Source: Gigaspora rosea (lineage: Eukaryota > Glomeromycota > Glomeromycetes > Diversisporales > Gigasporaceae). Taken from it: a stretch of 64,000 nt of DNA. Each line of letters begins with the position of its first letter. Position 1 is the stretch's first letter. The DNA lies in NCBI GenBank assembly GCA_003550325.1, contig QKWP01001892.1, forward strand, positions 23,907 to 87,906, given 5' to 3'. The notes beneath the pieces are model-generated. The model was given only the letters and a program-made list of their open reading frames with translations, was not told where the DNA came from and made no database searches. Of this stretch, positions 22,834-35,261 are shown in pieces. The translations under genes and the position numbers were made by a program.

Positions 22834-24110
22834 TTAAAGGCAGAAATCTGGGCCAGTATCACTGGACGGACAACCACCAACCACCAATACCAACAATATA
22901 CCCAATGGTGAGAGGCAGTACGATTTGGCAAGGCTAAGGCATATCAGGTATAAGGTAAGTCCATGAAACAGTTCTTTTATAGGACCCCAGACATCTCTCA
23001 TATAGGTCATAACTGGGTTTTGGCTGAAAATGACAAAACTACATTTTCTTAAATAACTTCTGATTCAATAATCAGAATTGAATAAACTTTTTTTTGTTAG
23101 ATTCACCTCTCTGAGAGCTTCATTTTAAAAAAGTTCATTAATATTGGATTACTGGATGCCATGATAAATGGCAAAAACTGTTTTTTTTGCTTTTCTAATT
23201 TTAGGGGTTTTTGCTGAAATGTATAACGTATGACCTCTGTACTAAATGTCCAGGATCCTTCTTTTATTAAATGAAAAACAAAGAAACCAAGATCAGATTT
23301 CTTTATCTTTATTAAATTTTCATGGTTTTCTATCTTGATATGGTCTAGTGCAAAAAGGTCTGTACCTCAAGCTCTAAAATTAATTAGTCTATATAGAAAT
23401 TTTTTAATTTCAATAATTTATTTATAATTTTTTATACCAAATAAAGTAGGTTCTATGTTATCTTTTGATATATTTTTGCTGTTATTTTATAAATATTTTG
23501 TTGAGCAATAAATTTTTTTTAAAAATTAAGTTAAATTAAAAAAAAAATAGATTTTTTTTAAAGATTTTAGATTTTAGCATTTTTGCAAGCTATATACAGT
23601 ACAGTGTAACAAAACCGTACTATACATGTGCATAGCCATGCATATACTGAATATATGGTTAAAATTTTAGCTAATTGGATCTGTAGTTTTTGAGAAATAA
23701 GTTTAATGCTCAATTTACTATATAGTACAACTTTTGTACTATATTGCACTTGTAGTACAACTTTGTTATACTGCATATAGCTTGTGAAAATGCCTAAAAT
23801 CTAAAATCTTTAAAAAAAATCTATTTTTTTAATTTAATTGAATTTTTAAAAAAATTTATTTTATTACTCAACAAAATATTTATAAAAGAACAAAAAAAAT
23901 ATATCAAAGGATAGTACAGAGTCTACTTTATTTGGTATAAAAAAATTATAAATAAATTGTTAAAATTAAAAACTTTTCTATACAGACAATATTAATTTTA
24001 GATTGCACCAGAGCATACCTCTCTATAAATAGTATATAATATAACCTTTTGATACTATTCTAATACAAATAAGTTTTTTAAACTTTTATCCTCTATTCCA
24101 CAATTTTCTA
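22834..24110. repeat. partial copy of repeat family B
   Basis: 22834-23340 and 24016-24110 match 27130-27420 and 57648-57930 (shared 'atatacccaatggtgagag', 'tttggcaaggctaaggcata', 'atagtatataatataacc'). The two parts are separated by the foldback element 23341-24015. Confidence 0.75.
23341..24015. mobile_element. 675 bp foldback element, ~260 bp arms, TA TSD
   Basis: The left arm (about 23341-23600) and right arm (about 23765-24015) are long inverted copies sharing ctaaaattaat, ataccaaataaagtag, ataaatattttgttgag and aaagattttagattttag. The outer tips tggtctagtgcaa / ttgcaccagagca are flanked by TA. The related sequence at about 27355 reads straight through (cttgataactttctataaat), giving the empty site. 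The loop is about 165 bp and holds 'agtacaacttt' repeats. No transposase. Confidence 0.85.
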
Positions 24111-25211
24111 CTTGAATAGTAAATCATACAATTTTAAAATTTATTGATCTTGTATTCATTACCCTTCCTGATTTAGATAAATTTATTTAATTGATAGGCT
24201 GTGTACAAGAACTAGTTTTCAATGAGTGATCATAGTACCTCTAGCAAAATTGATGTTATGTGTTTTTGACTAATCCATTTCTACTACTAACAAGTTTCTT
24301 TAGTTTTCATATCTCATAAAAATCATTCTATTTTTATTTTTTCTAGCTAAACAAAAAAAAAAATTACTAATAAACAAATTCTAAAGAAAAAAAGTTTAGC
24401 TAAACTCTGAACAAACACAAAAAAAACTAACTAAAAAATTATTTAATATAGTATTATGCCCATATTTTTATATAAAAAGTTATCCTTGTTATATGCTCTT
24501 TAACTCTGTATAAGACTATCGCAACTGACTACTTTATACTGCAAGATCCATATTTTTTTAATTTAATTTTCTTTTCTTTTCTTTTTTTTCTTTTTAGCAA
24601 TCTCTTCTATATCAAAAGTTCTATGGTGCAAGAAGTCTATACTAGACAATTAAATAGTATAACTTTAAAATGCATCAACTTTTAGTAGAAACAATATTTT
24701 TAAAAGCTATTTGGCAAATTTGCAAAGCTTATTATAATGAACTAAGTTACTAGTCAGATTTTTATAATATTGTCTTTACAAAAAGTTATAGCACTTTAAA
24801 GTTAGTAAAATTGAAACACATTGTAATTATATATATAACAATAGTAATCTTTAAAATATATCAACTTTTTATAGAAAGGTTTTTTAAAAAAATATTTAGC
24901 AATTTATAGAACTAATTTCTCTACAAAGTTACTAGTTAGTTTTTTAAAAAACCTTTTGTACAAAAAATTATAGTGATTTAAAATTGAAACATATTGAGTA
25001 TAGGCTTTTTGTACTATAATTACATTATATTATGATAAGTATAAGGCAATTGCTTTTCTAGTCAATTTTTATTTTTAGCTAACTTATTCAACTCTTTTTT
25101 AGTCTTATTGCAAGAACCTTTTTTAGATTTAGATTTGTATAAGATAAATGGTAGGGCTTTTCTTTTTCTTATCTTTGTTTTGAAAACTCTCCTACAACTT
25201 GGCCAGCAAAT
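24111..25211. other. AT-rich, no gene seen
   Basis: Present only at copy 1. In copy 2 the A-run at 55640-55662 joins duplication and family B directly. A 'ttatagcacttta' / 'aaagttatagc' theme recurs around 24660-24970. No coding signal. Confidence 0.4.
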
Positions 25212-28200
25212 ATCAAGGCATTTTCAAATACAATTTTTTCCTTTTTTCTTTTCTTGAATATTCTGTTTTTTTTTTAATAACAATTACTGCATATGATAAT
25301 TTTTTGATTTTAGCATATTTTTTCAGTAGGTTCTTTTTTTTTTTATTCAAATTATTTATTTTTTAAACTCTTTAACTTTTTTTATCCATGATTCACAGCC
25401 ACTATTTAGATCTTTTTTAAAGTAGGTTTCTTTATATAGAGGATATCAATAGAAACCAAACAAATTAGTTAATTAGGGTTTTTAGAATAACATAATTTTT
25501 ATATTGTGTTACACAAAATTATACAAACAATAATTAACAAACCGAATTTACTTAGCCTTGATTGGTCTTGATCAAAAGCATAATATAATATAAATGTTCC
25601 AATTGATTAGTAATTTCTGATCAGATGATCTATTCTAATCTATTAAAATCAGATTATCAATTTTTTGACCAAATTGTTTAAATACAAATGCCTTAAATTT
25701 TTATTAATTAATCAAAGGGTTATTATTAAGTAAAAAATATTCTTTACAAGTTTTTATATTATTTAAGTATAAAAACCCAATTTTGAAATATTTTTGATTT
25801 GTCTAGTTTATATTGACACTCCAATATCTTTTCTTTTTACTATCATCTTTATTCACAATTATCTCATTATCATCATACTCTTTATTATTATTTCATTAGA
25901 TTTATTATCTATTTTATCCTTTTAATTCTATTTGTTTATCAGTACTTTTTATTTTAATAACTTTTATTTGATTATTAGGTAGATTGTTTTTATTTTTTTC
26001 TTTTGGCTTTATTTGTACTACTGACATTTTTATCATTCTTTATTTCAATTGAACTTTTATACCATTCTAATGTCTTATATTTTCTTTGGGAATCTCAACT
26101 TTACTTTTAATAATATTTAGCAAGTTCATTTTATAGTTTCAACAATAGTTAGCTAACTTTTCTTTTTTTTTAACATTTATTCTATATACTTCTTTTTTAA
26201 CTCTAACTATTTCATCCTTTTTAATACTCTTTTTTTGGGGATTTTTGAACAATGTCTTTTTTAGAGCCTACTTTCATATAATAGCTTTGTATTTAGTAGC
26301 AAGATTTTGAAAAAGTTGATTTAGAGAAGCTTTTCTCTTTTAGGCCAAATACAACATCTTTAAAAGGCTCTCCTAAAATGTATTACTAGACCTTTTTTAT
26401 TCCAGAACTTAAGGAGGACTTTTAGTACAAAAACTATATAAAGTGTAGAAGTAGGCTTTCTATGAGCAAAATTATTTAAATATACAGGCAAATACACAAT
26501 TTTTTTTTTATCTTTTGGATTATATTTTTTAGAACTTCTAACACAAATTTCTAAGCATTTGCTTGTTATTGAGCTCATAGTTTTTTAAAGCTTTATTAAT
26601 AATTTTTTGAACTTTGGCTACTTGTTTTAGTAAGTGCTTCAAAAAGAATAGTGCACATTTCATTCAAATAGGTCACTTATAGGTACCTATTAACAATATA
26701 GTTTTTTACTTCACAATAGAAGTAACTCATTTATATCAGAGGCTTCGTCTAGTTGCTTGGTTCAGTTGAACTTGCAATACTCAGTCTTCTTCATTCAGGT
26801 TTTCTAGTTCATGGTATATACTGATAGTAGGTATATTTTATATATAAAATGTTTATTTTATATTATAAATATATACATATATATATTTTTTTATCATAGT
26901 TTTATAGAGTAAAGTTGAACTTATACCATATTTGAATGTTCACAAAAAAACAAACAAAGTAAACACATTTCATTAGTTCAAATAAAAACAAACAAATAAG
27001 CACACTATTTAATTAGTGCCTCAAAAACTAACAAAAACAAAAAATAAATACAAAAAAAAACAAGAGTAAAATATTACTGTATTTATAAATTTGAGAAAGT
27101 ATTTATAATCTCATAGTTACTACCAAATTGTTAAAGTCTAAAATCTAAGCTTGAACAAACAACTACTAATCATCAAGACCAATAAAATACTTCACAATAT
27201 ACCCAATAGTGAGAGGATATGATTTGCCAAGACTAAGACATATCAGGTTAAGTTAAGTTCACCAAATAGTTTTTTTATTAAATGAGGAGCAAAGAAACCA
27301 AAATCAGCTTTTCTTTATCTTTATTAATATTTTTATAGTTTTTTATCTTGATAACTTTCTATAAATAGTATATAATATAACCTTTTTATACTATTTTAAT
27401 TCAAATAAAATTTTTAAACAGGTCTACTTGTGAATAGGCAGGACATTATTGCAAGTTACAGGACTTTTCATTTGATTGCAGATCAGGTATGACAAAATAG
27501 TATTTGAGTAACCTAATGATCTGTATCAATTTTCTTTTTTCTTTGAGTTTTTTGCTCAACATTGCGTCCAGCGCCATCACAAGAACAAGCTAGTTTTTTT
27601 CTTTGTTGCTATTTTTTTTTATCAAGCAAAGGAGAAATTTTCAAGCCTTCAAGAATAAAAATTGTATATAGGCTCTGTAGTCAGTTCTAATATATATATT
27701 ATAATAATAAGAATAGAGTAAAGTAGTATTTGCAAATAACTTAACAAGAACACTATACTGACTCCTAACTTTTGCAATTTTTTCTAGTAATATTTTAGAT
27801 AAAATAGAGTATATGCACTAGCTAATACAATGGCAAATATGTAGTAATCTTGGAGTAGAAAAACAGAAGCATTGGAATTGGGCATAATTAAATTTAGAGT
27901 TACTCAAAAAAGTTGCCTATCTCATATCTATTATTTTAAAGGCCTAGCAAAATATCGTAATTAGAATCAAAGTTACCTGTAAATCATTTGGAATTATGCA
28001 ATATATATAAAAGCATACAGCTACAGAGTTATAAATATGAGTATATTGTACAGAGTGCAAGGTATTATTGGAAAAAAAATTAAAACGAATATACAAGTTC
28101 ATGCTAGAGTGTTAATAAGGCATACAAATGTGTGTATTATATATATATAGAAGTGAAATAGGTGTGTACCCCTATGCCACTCTCAAATTAAGTTAAGTAT

Positions 28201-28800
28201 AATGATATATGAGTATAGTATGCAGGAAAGTACTATTAAAAAAAAAGAACTGAACACACATGTTTGTGTGGTATAATTAAGACATATAAATGTACAGATT
28301 CATGTATGATATAGATGAAGTAGGTGTGTATATCTGATACCATTCTCAAATTAAGAGTAAGAGTGATAGTTTAGTATATATATAGAGCAATGTTATAAAA
28401 AAAGATCGACTACGCATGTTCGTGTAGGTATAATTAAAGCATCCAAACGCATGTTCATGTGTAACATAAATGAGGTAATAAGTACATTTTGTCATTTTCA
28501 AATTAATATTAAGAGTAATGGTATAGGAGTATATAATAAAGTACTATAAAAAAAAAGAAAAAAGAACAAATGTGCATGTTCATGTTAGAAATAAATAAGG
28601 CATGTGAATGCATAAGTCAGGTATATATATAAGTGAAGGTGCATGTATAGATTTAGAGAGTATTGCTATGGGTTATGTGGGTGCATACACCTCTCACCAC
28701 TCTCAAATTAGCCCTATGCATTGACAATAGTCACACTAGAGTTATTATAATGAGAATAATTTAATTTGTGATATGAAATTGAGACTTATATGAGAAGATA
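25212..28800 (-). repeat. repeat family B, copy 1 (decayed minus-strand coding)
   Basis: Collinear with 55663-59400 but clearly more diverged than the transaldolase blocks. The minus strand keeps short coding-like runs, such as YNPKDKKKIVYLPVYLN with an LKFWNKKGL segment (26360-26578) and Lys/Asp-rich low-complexity pieces near 25850, all broken by stops. I do not recognise the family. It behaves as a dispersed several-kilobase element whose distal part is the satellite-like array 28000-28740. Confidence 0.65.
28000..28740. repeat. satellite-like array, ~150-205 bp period
   Basis: The recurrent block 'cNctctcaaattaag' is found near 28180, 28344, 28495 and 28700. It is followed by 'agtataNNatagagtacta', an A-run, and 'gcatgttcatgt...taattaaggcat'. 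The same array, longer, occupies 58600-60970. Confidence 0.7.
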
Positions 28801-28811
28801 ATAGCATATAT

Positions 28812-29951
28812 TTTTTTTTTGGTATTAAGGTGAGGTCCTGCTTTTATCTTTATAATTGTCTGAAGGACATTACTGCAAAGGCAATAGTAGTCGATGTCTG
28901 TATGTCCACAAATTACAAGTTTTAATTGGCTAGATTAGGTGTAACATAAAAAAACAACAATCAAAACAATCCAACCGATACTTATTGGCTAATCTGCTAT
29001 AATATATTTGGTACTTCGGATTCTATATGGTTTCTATTTTCCTAGTAATTTAACCAGCTGCTTCTGTAAAACTAGCTGTACTTTATACAAATTACTTTGA
29101 ATAAAATTTAATAAATTATATGCCAGAATTAAAGCGACCTAAACCTACTAGAGTAGTCAAAACTCACCTAGATTTGTATAATTAAAATATAGTTAGTAGA
29201 TATGATATATTTGGCTTTAAAAGTAAACCATATATCTATTTTCCTAATTGCTTGTCCAATAGGTGGACATGTATTAAGAGAAGTATGTAATTCATCTGGT
29301 TGGCTACAAATACAGCTATAGGTATAATTTTTGTGTTTATATGATTTAGAGTGATAATTATTAGTTTGTCTATTTTTAGTAGGTAAATTTTGATTCCTCC
29401 AAGTAGAAAAATTGCAACAGTAAGGTATCCAGATTTGATCATAAATTTGTTCATTAATATCTAGCAAGATTTGAATAATAGTAGTAGATGCAATTTTATA
29501 GAAAATATTGAAGCTTTGAATAGATTAGATTATAGGTATTAGTATAAGTCCTTTGAGTATTGTTTCTAAATAATATAGATTGGATGAAGGTTGAAAAGTG
29601 CTAAAGGCTTGATAGTTAGCAAGCCTATGTTCCAATTCTTGTAGTTCAAGATTTGATAGTTCAAGTTTGGACTTTTGTAGTATATTATGAATAGTATTTT
29701 GAATAATATTGTATATTAGGAGGGAATTATTGCAGTTAAGCCAATGAAAGTAGGAATCAGATTGATTACACTGAAAGCAGTTAGGGTTAGTGTAAAGATA
29801 TAGAAAGATTTTGTAGTAGTAGAAATATGAGAGTAGTTTATTAAGAAGCATTTTATATTTAAAAGCTTTTAGATAGTTAAGTCTGAAATTAGTAATATTG
29901 TGTATAGGTTCCTGGTTATGATTAAAGTATTTCCATATAGAATTCTAGTCA
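28812..29951 (-). pseudogene. LINE retrotransposon 3' relic (zf-RVT end)
   Basis: Read on the minus strand. 29851-29525 encodes NPNCFQCNQSDSYFHWLNC, the Cys/His knuckle typical of the zf-RVT region downstream of LINE reverse transcriptase. A C-terminal tail follows (29460-29168, including QIWIPYC and CPPIGQAIRKIDIW). The 3' UTR box attaaggtgaggtcctgctt and a terminal T-run at 28812 (poly-A on the other strand) close the element. The reverse transcriptase itself is absent, as expected for 5' truncation. It interrupts family B after 'aatagcatata'. Confidence 0.75.
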
Positions 29952-29964
29952 ATTAAATGAGTAA

Positions 29965-30188
29965 AAACTGACCATTCACTAATCCAAATAAAATGCAATT
30001 AGTACCATCCAACTCCTCTTACCAAGATGAATCGAATGGTACCAAAATCATTAAATTTGGACTAGTGGATCAGTTTTTAAACAATTTTTTCTAAAAAAAT
30101 TGTGTTATATTTTTTTGACCCCTTTAGGAAAAACGTTATATTTTGTCAAACCCCCTCCCTCTCTTGTATAATGTTAATTCTGCCTAAT
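29965..30188. mobile_element. partial copy of the 31857-32416 MITE family
   Basis: It contains the palindrome centred on tcttaccaagatgaa and ends ttgtataatgttaattctgcc, a decayed reverse of the ataaataacgttat end at 31857. It lies in opposite orientation to 31857-32416. Confidence 0.6.
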
Positions 30189-30194
30189 AATGCT

Positions 30195-30960
30195 GTACAG
30201 TCCTTCTTTACATTTTATACCAATGGCTTAGTCACAGATATTGGCACTAATCGCTACTTAATAGTCATAGGTTGAGTTCAAATTCTGAATAACCAAGTTT
30301 TATATCAATTCTCAGCATCATTAAACTATGGCCATCCTTTTATAAAGCAGAATTAATAGCTATTTTATTAGCAATCACTACAGTATTATACAATTCACAA
30401 GTTCATATTTTTACAGACTCTCAATCAATTATCTCCAAATATCAAACTCTAATTACTTTAAACTATGCATCTACAAAACAATTTAAATCCAACTACTGGC
30501 CTATATGGCAAACCCTTCTTAATATAGTCAAATCTCTCAATATTTGCTAGCCAAAAGCTATTATACTTCATTATCAACTCTGCAGCTCAATTATAATAAT
30601 ATTTATAACCAATACTATATATTGCAGTGGAATGATTTTCCTACATTCATACATTTTTCTAGGTCTAATAACGTATATCAAAATCCGCTACTAAAGAAAA
30701 TCTAATAATGAACTCACCCTAACTCTAACTAATGAATTTACAAAATATAGCAAATCCTTTTTCACAGTACCTAGACAGAGAATTTACTTCAAAAATGATC
30801 ATATCTTATTTTCAATATTTGCAAAGCTATAATGCTTCACAACTTCTAAAAAAGCCCAAAACGCACTAGAAAAAAATAAAACATTAATAACATGTTCATG
30901 ACTTGAAAAATATAAACAAACAAATGAAATCTTACTTCCTAAAATAGCCCAAATTCAGAA
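30195..30960 (+). pseudogene. LINE relic with RNase H domain
   Basis: A broken frame reads FFTFYTNGL, then NNQVLYQFSASLNYG, KAELIAILLAI and VHIFTDSQSII. This is the order of an RNase H1-type domain (D, E, D) found in many plant and fungal LINEs; the first Asp is Asn here (YTNG). A stop near 30276 and later stops interrupt it. Downstream ILQWNDFPTFIHF resembles the post-RNase H region. It has opposite polarity to the LINE relic at 28812-29951. Confidence 0.7.
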
Positions 30961-31281
30961 CTAGTAAAGTAGCAAATAGCACCAACAACAATAGCATGAA
31001 ATTACGTAAAGTGGTGAAATCACAAAAATGTAATACCAGTTCGCCAACAATGACTTCACAAATGCTGAAGCAATAGTGACAACTCTAGTAACACAAAAGC
31101 CAACAACTATATTTCTAGTAATACGACATTATTTACTGTTTTGAAAAAAAAGTTAGTAATAAAAACACAACAATCGTAGAAATATAATTCTATACTATCA
31201 AACTTACCTTTTAACCAGCAATAATAACTACACCAAAAGTAGACTACTACGCAAAACTTACTACTGGCAACAGAGCCCAAC
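30961..31281. other. no gene seen
   Basis: Thr/Asn-coding low-complexity sequence without recognisable domains. Confidence 0.35.
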
Positions 31282-31430
31282 TAGAGGTTGAAACCGGTTT
31301 TAATAATTCGGGTTTATCACGTGAATTTTGTGATATTTTAGAATTTATTAAAATTTAATTGGATTAAATTCTAAAATATCACAAAATTCACGTGATAAAC
31401 CCGAATTATTAAAACCGGTTCCAACCTCTA
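31282..31430. mobile_element. hAT-type foldback MITE with 8 bp TSD
   Basis: Almost perfect 149 bp palindrome. It starts tagaggttgaaaccggtttt and ends aaaaccggttccaacctcta; the arms are about 66 bp around a short loop. Identical 8 bp flanks agcccaac lie at 31274-31281 and 31431-31438. The TAGNG end and 8 bp duplication match the hAT superfamily. The arms differ at very few bases, so insertion is recent. Confidence 0.92.
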
Positions 31431-31853
31431 AGCCCAACAAAGAAAACTACACCAGAAATCAATATTCAACTACAGAATCACACCAACTACGAATTGCCGC
31501 CACCAAAAAAATGTCAAAATTATACAACTGGAAACACAAACTACACCAAAGGCAGTCGAAGGAACTATGAAATTACAATGGATCAAAATAACAATAGTCT
31601 AGAAGGAACAAAAGAGAAGTTAGTTAAACTATAAAAAAAAAGGAAAACAATGAATATTACTGATAATTATTGTTTATATATTCCATAACCAGGAGTATAC
31701 TATGGTGTATGATGCAACAAATTATAATTCCTTTTAATTAAATTCTTTTCACACTTTGTTATTTTCAAGAGCTTAAACAAATTAGTTGAGGATATTAATA
31801 ACATCTCTGATATAAAATTTTTAAAATACTTTTACTAAATCACTTTTTTTATA
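31431..31853. other. no gene seen
   Basis: AT-rich sequence between two MITEs. Confidence 0.35.
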
Positions 31854-31856
31854 TTA

Positions 31857-32416
31857 GGGAGAATCCATAAATAACGTTATACAAGAGGGTTGGATGAAAA
31901 ATAACATTTTTTTTGATAAGTAGAGAAGATCAAAAAAATATAATGTGATTTTTTTTAGAAAAAATTGGCTAAAAACTGATCCAGTGGTCCAAATTTAATA
32001 ATTTGGTACTATTCAATTTATCTTAGTAAGAGGAGTTGAATAGTACCAATTTCATTTCATTTGGTTTACTAGATCAAAAGTTATTGGCCAAATACTATTA
32101 GTCATATCTTATCTTATAATATTACTATATAACCAATTGTTTTTGTAAATATCTTTCGATCTAGTAATCCAAATAACATAATTTTTGGTATTATTGGATT
32201 CATTTTACTAAGACAAATTAAACGGTACCTAAATCATCTAAATCAGATTATTGTATCACAATTTTTGTAAAATTTTATATATAAATATACGAATTTTGAA
32301 AAATTTTTTTATATAGTAGGGGGTCAAGCGCTACTATGAGGGGGTACATAACGTTATTTATTTTTTTTTAAATGTTAAGGTGAGACCTTGCCATAACGTT
32401 ATTTATAGATGCCTCC
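31857..32416. mobile_element. PIF/Harbinger-like MITE, TTA TSD
   Basis: The left end gggagaatccataaataacg and the right end (complement ggaggcatctataaataacg) share 24 aligned positions. TTA flanks both sides (31854-31856 and 32417-32419). The 3 bp TTA target suggests PIF/Harbinger. The interior holds two palindromic blocks (about 31975-32090 and 32155-32290) and a LINE stub at 32361-32392. Confidence 0.75.
32361..32392 (-). mobile_element. 32 bp LINE stub with 13 bp TSD
   Basis: A T-run plus gttaaggtgagaccttgcc, the reverse complement of the LINE 3' end seen at 28812 and 38500, is flanked by the direct repeat ataacgttattta (32348-32360 and 32393-32405). It is an extremely 5'-truncated retrotransposition product. 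Confidence 0.85.
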
Positions 32417-32419
32417 TTA

Positions 32420-33097
32420 ATTATAATTTGTACTTATATAGGGTGCTTTTATAAGTCATACCTTTTTATAATTACTATATTAGAGTGTACCCAACTGTGT
32501 GATTATAGGAGAAAATAACTATAGTAGATATAATAAAGACTATCTGATACTTGTTTGATATAAAGTTTCAATATCTGTTTTACCAAACTTATAATATATA
32601 TTAGCTATATAAAAGTATAAAATAGTGTAAAATAAAATGAAACTAAATTATCAATATAATTAAAAGTATTAGATAGCAGAAAAAACCAAAGAGTTTTTGG
32701 GTACGTATATTGATTTATAACTTGTTACAGGAGAAAAATAGATTCTAGAGATATAGTTAAATATATTAATATTCCAATTGTTACTTAGAATCTTGTTGTA
32801 GATATTTGACTATTCTATATTACAATCCATAGTTATATAAAACCAATGATTAGCTGTACTAGTAAAGCAAAGCAAATTTAGATGAAGCAAAGCTATTATT
32901 ATAAAATATTGAAGAAAAATAAAGCTAACAGGTTCAGATCCTAAATCAATACTTTGTCTAGAACTTGGAGTAGCAATAACTTTAAAATATATAGAAAGGA
33001 GTAGGCTTTAGTTTGCTTATTTTTGGCAAATTATTTTTTTTATAGTAATTAGTTTGCTTATTTTTGTTTTAATTCTTGCAGATCTTTTTATATTTAG
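32420..33097. other. no gene seen
   Basis: AT-rich. Confidence 0.35.
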
Positions 33098-33378
33098 GGG
33101 TCATCTAAAGTCGTGTGCATCACGTGACATAAACCAATAAAATTGCTTGTTTTGATCAACACGAATCAGCCCGACGAAGAAAATAAAGTGAAAAAAAGTG
33201 GAAAACATCAAAAATACAAAAAACAAGCATCTAAACCTACCTTGGAGCATTAACAAAAAATGTCGAGAAGGCAATTTTACTATATAGAACATTCTAACTC
33301 TAATCCCAGACTAACTCTTACTCTAACCCTAATCAAAAAGCCAAAAACACATAACCGCACATGGCTTTAGACGTACCC
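33098..33378. mobile_element. MULE-like MITE, 9 bp TSD
   Basis: The inverted ends gggtcatctaaagtcgtgtg and gggtacgtctaaagccatgt (complement of the right end) have mismatches but the same layout. The 9 bp direct repeat tatatttag flanks both sides (33089-33097 and 33379-33387). The interior has a ctaactcttactctaaccct tract. A minus-strand frame (33101-33292) lies entirely within it and is not a gene. Confidence 0.82.
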
Positions 33379-33387
33379 TATATTTAG

Positions 33388-34317
33388 TAATTTTTGTAAA
33401 ACCTTACTTTTTTGTAAATATTCCAGAGTTCTGGAGTAGCAAAATAAAATATAGTGATATGTTTTTGTTCAAGATCTGTAGTAAAAATAGATATATTATA
33501 AATTTATCACCTAATTCAACAATAATAGTTTTACTTGGTTCAATAAAAGTAAAAGTAAAAAAAATAAAATATTAAAAAGAGGAGTAGTATTTGCAATATC
33601 AATACTAGTTTGAGATATTTTAAGGTTTAATTTAGAACTATTATTATATTAAAGTAGTTAGAGTAGGTCAATGTCAATAATTGTTTTAGAACTAGTTGAT
33701 TGAACTAGTTGAATAGAGTTTGATTTTATATCTTCTAAATTATCAAAAAAAAAGTAAATAAATATGTATAATTGGGTTGATTAATATAAAAATTGTATTA
33801 ATTTTTATAAGTTTTGTAAATTTGTAAAATAGTAACAAAAGAAAAATTAGTAAAATAAGGTTGTAATAGTTTTCTAAGAAGGAGGTATGTCAGTTTGATA
33901 TCAGCAACTAAAAATAATATTATGAGTAGCTAAATAAGTAAAGAGCATTGTTCAATAGTACAAAGTTGTGTAAAGTTTTATTAAGTTTTATAATTATAAG
34001 AAGTATAAGTTATATTATTATAAATACTTGAATACCAATTTTAGAAGTGATCAAAATTAGTAGCAAATATAGAGTTTTATGAAGATATAACAAATAACAA
34101 TATAAATCACATAAAATAGCTTGTAAAACTTGAACAGCTATTGTTAGAAAAATAATAAGTACTTGTTGATATCAATTAAAAATATTATTATATAATTGAG
34201 TTAAGAATTTCTATAAAATTTAAATAAATTGAAAAATAAAAAAAAAGAATTTATCTATTAGAAATAAGTTAGAATAAAGAGTATAGTTAACCAATTGATA
34301 ATATAAAGAAGAAAATA
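33388..34317. other. no gene seen
   Basis: AT-rich stretch without repeat or coding structure I can name. Confidence 0.35.
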
Positions 34318-35073
34318 CAGTCATCCCTTTCTATAGTCACACCCATATAGCCATACCTCTATTTAAGCACCCAATTTTAAGCAACAGACTTAAAACATAG
34401 TAAAAAACCTTTATAGTCACAAATCCCTTATAATCACTATTACTATAAAAATTTGATTTTTTAACAATTTTAATAGTAATAATAGTTACCAATTTCTAAC
34501 TAAATACAGATTATAAAATCTGATTAGACAATATTCATATTAATATATATTTAAAATTATCTATTAAAGCTTCTTAAAGATTTAATAGTGAATAAGTTTT
34601 GATCCAATAACCTGATTTGAATTAAACAACTACCAAAATGTTCATCACAATAAGATGATTCTAATGAGCCCAAAATCATTAAAATCTGATCACAAGTTTC
34701 TAAGTTCATTAAGGATTTGTGCTACTTCATGTGTTTAAAAATTGATTAAATTTAAACATCTGAGTGAAAAATCCTTAGTGATTTTGGGTTCCATAATTAG
34801 ATTTAAACAATGGTAGACTCATTAGAATTATCTTATTGAAACAAGCACTCTAGTAGTTATTTTATCTCAATTGGGCCATTGGATCAAAAGTTATTCACTA
34901 TTAAATTTTAAATATTTAATAGTATTTTAATATGTTACAACTACATATTATATTAAATACTCATTGGCATATAGGCACATAACTATTACAAGGTATTTTA
35001 TTTATAGTTACACCTCTAAAAAATTACCATAATACAGCACAACCAACTTGGTGTCTATAGAAAGGGACAACTA
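34318..35073. mobile_element. pogo/Tc1-like non-autonomous element, TA TSD
   Basis: The left end cagtcatccctttctatagt and the right end (complement tagttgtccctttctatag) are inverted, with TA outside each. 756 bp. The interior carries a copy of the palindromic repeat family (about 34640-34880). No ORF. Confidence 0.7.
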
Positions 35074-35261
35074 TAATATTTTAAATATAATACTGTATGA
35101 AGAAAAATAAAATCTAAAAGAAAAACAAATAATATCAAAAAATAAATTTGTAGTAATAAAATTAGTAGTATTAATGATTTATTTATAATAAGCAAGTTAG
35201 TATATTAGATGTATTCGTAAGAGATAAAAGCATAAACTCTTCAAGTTTTGTTAAAAAATAC

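Noticed and set aside
30255..30300. tRNA-like T-arm motif (gttcaaattc)
   Set aside because: It lies within the RNase H coding relic, and no acceptor, D or anticodon stems can be drawn around it.
29998..32055. One 2 kb element with ~180 bp TIRs carrying the RNase H relic
   Set aside because: The outer similarity is better explained by two oppositely oriented copies of the palindrome-bearing Harbinger-like MITE; the complete one has its own TTA-flanked ends at 31857-32416.
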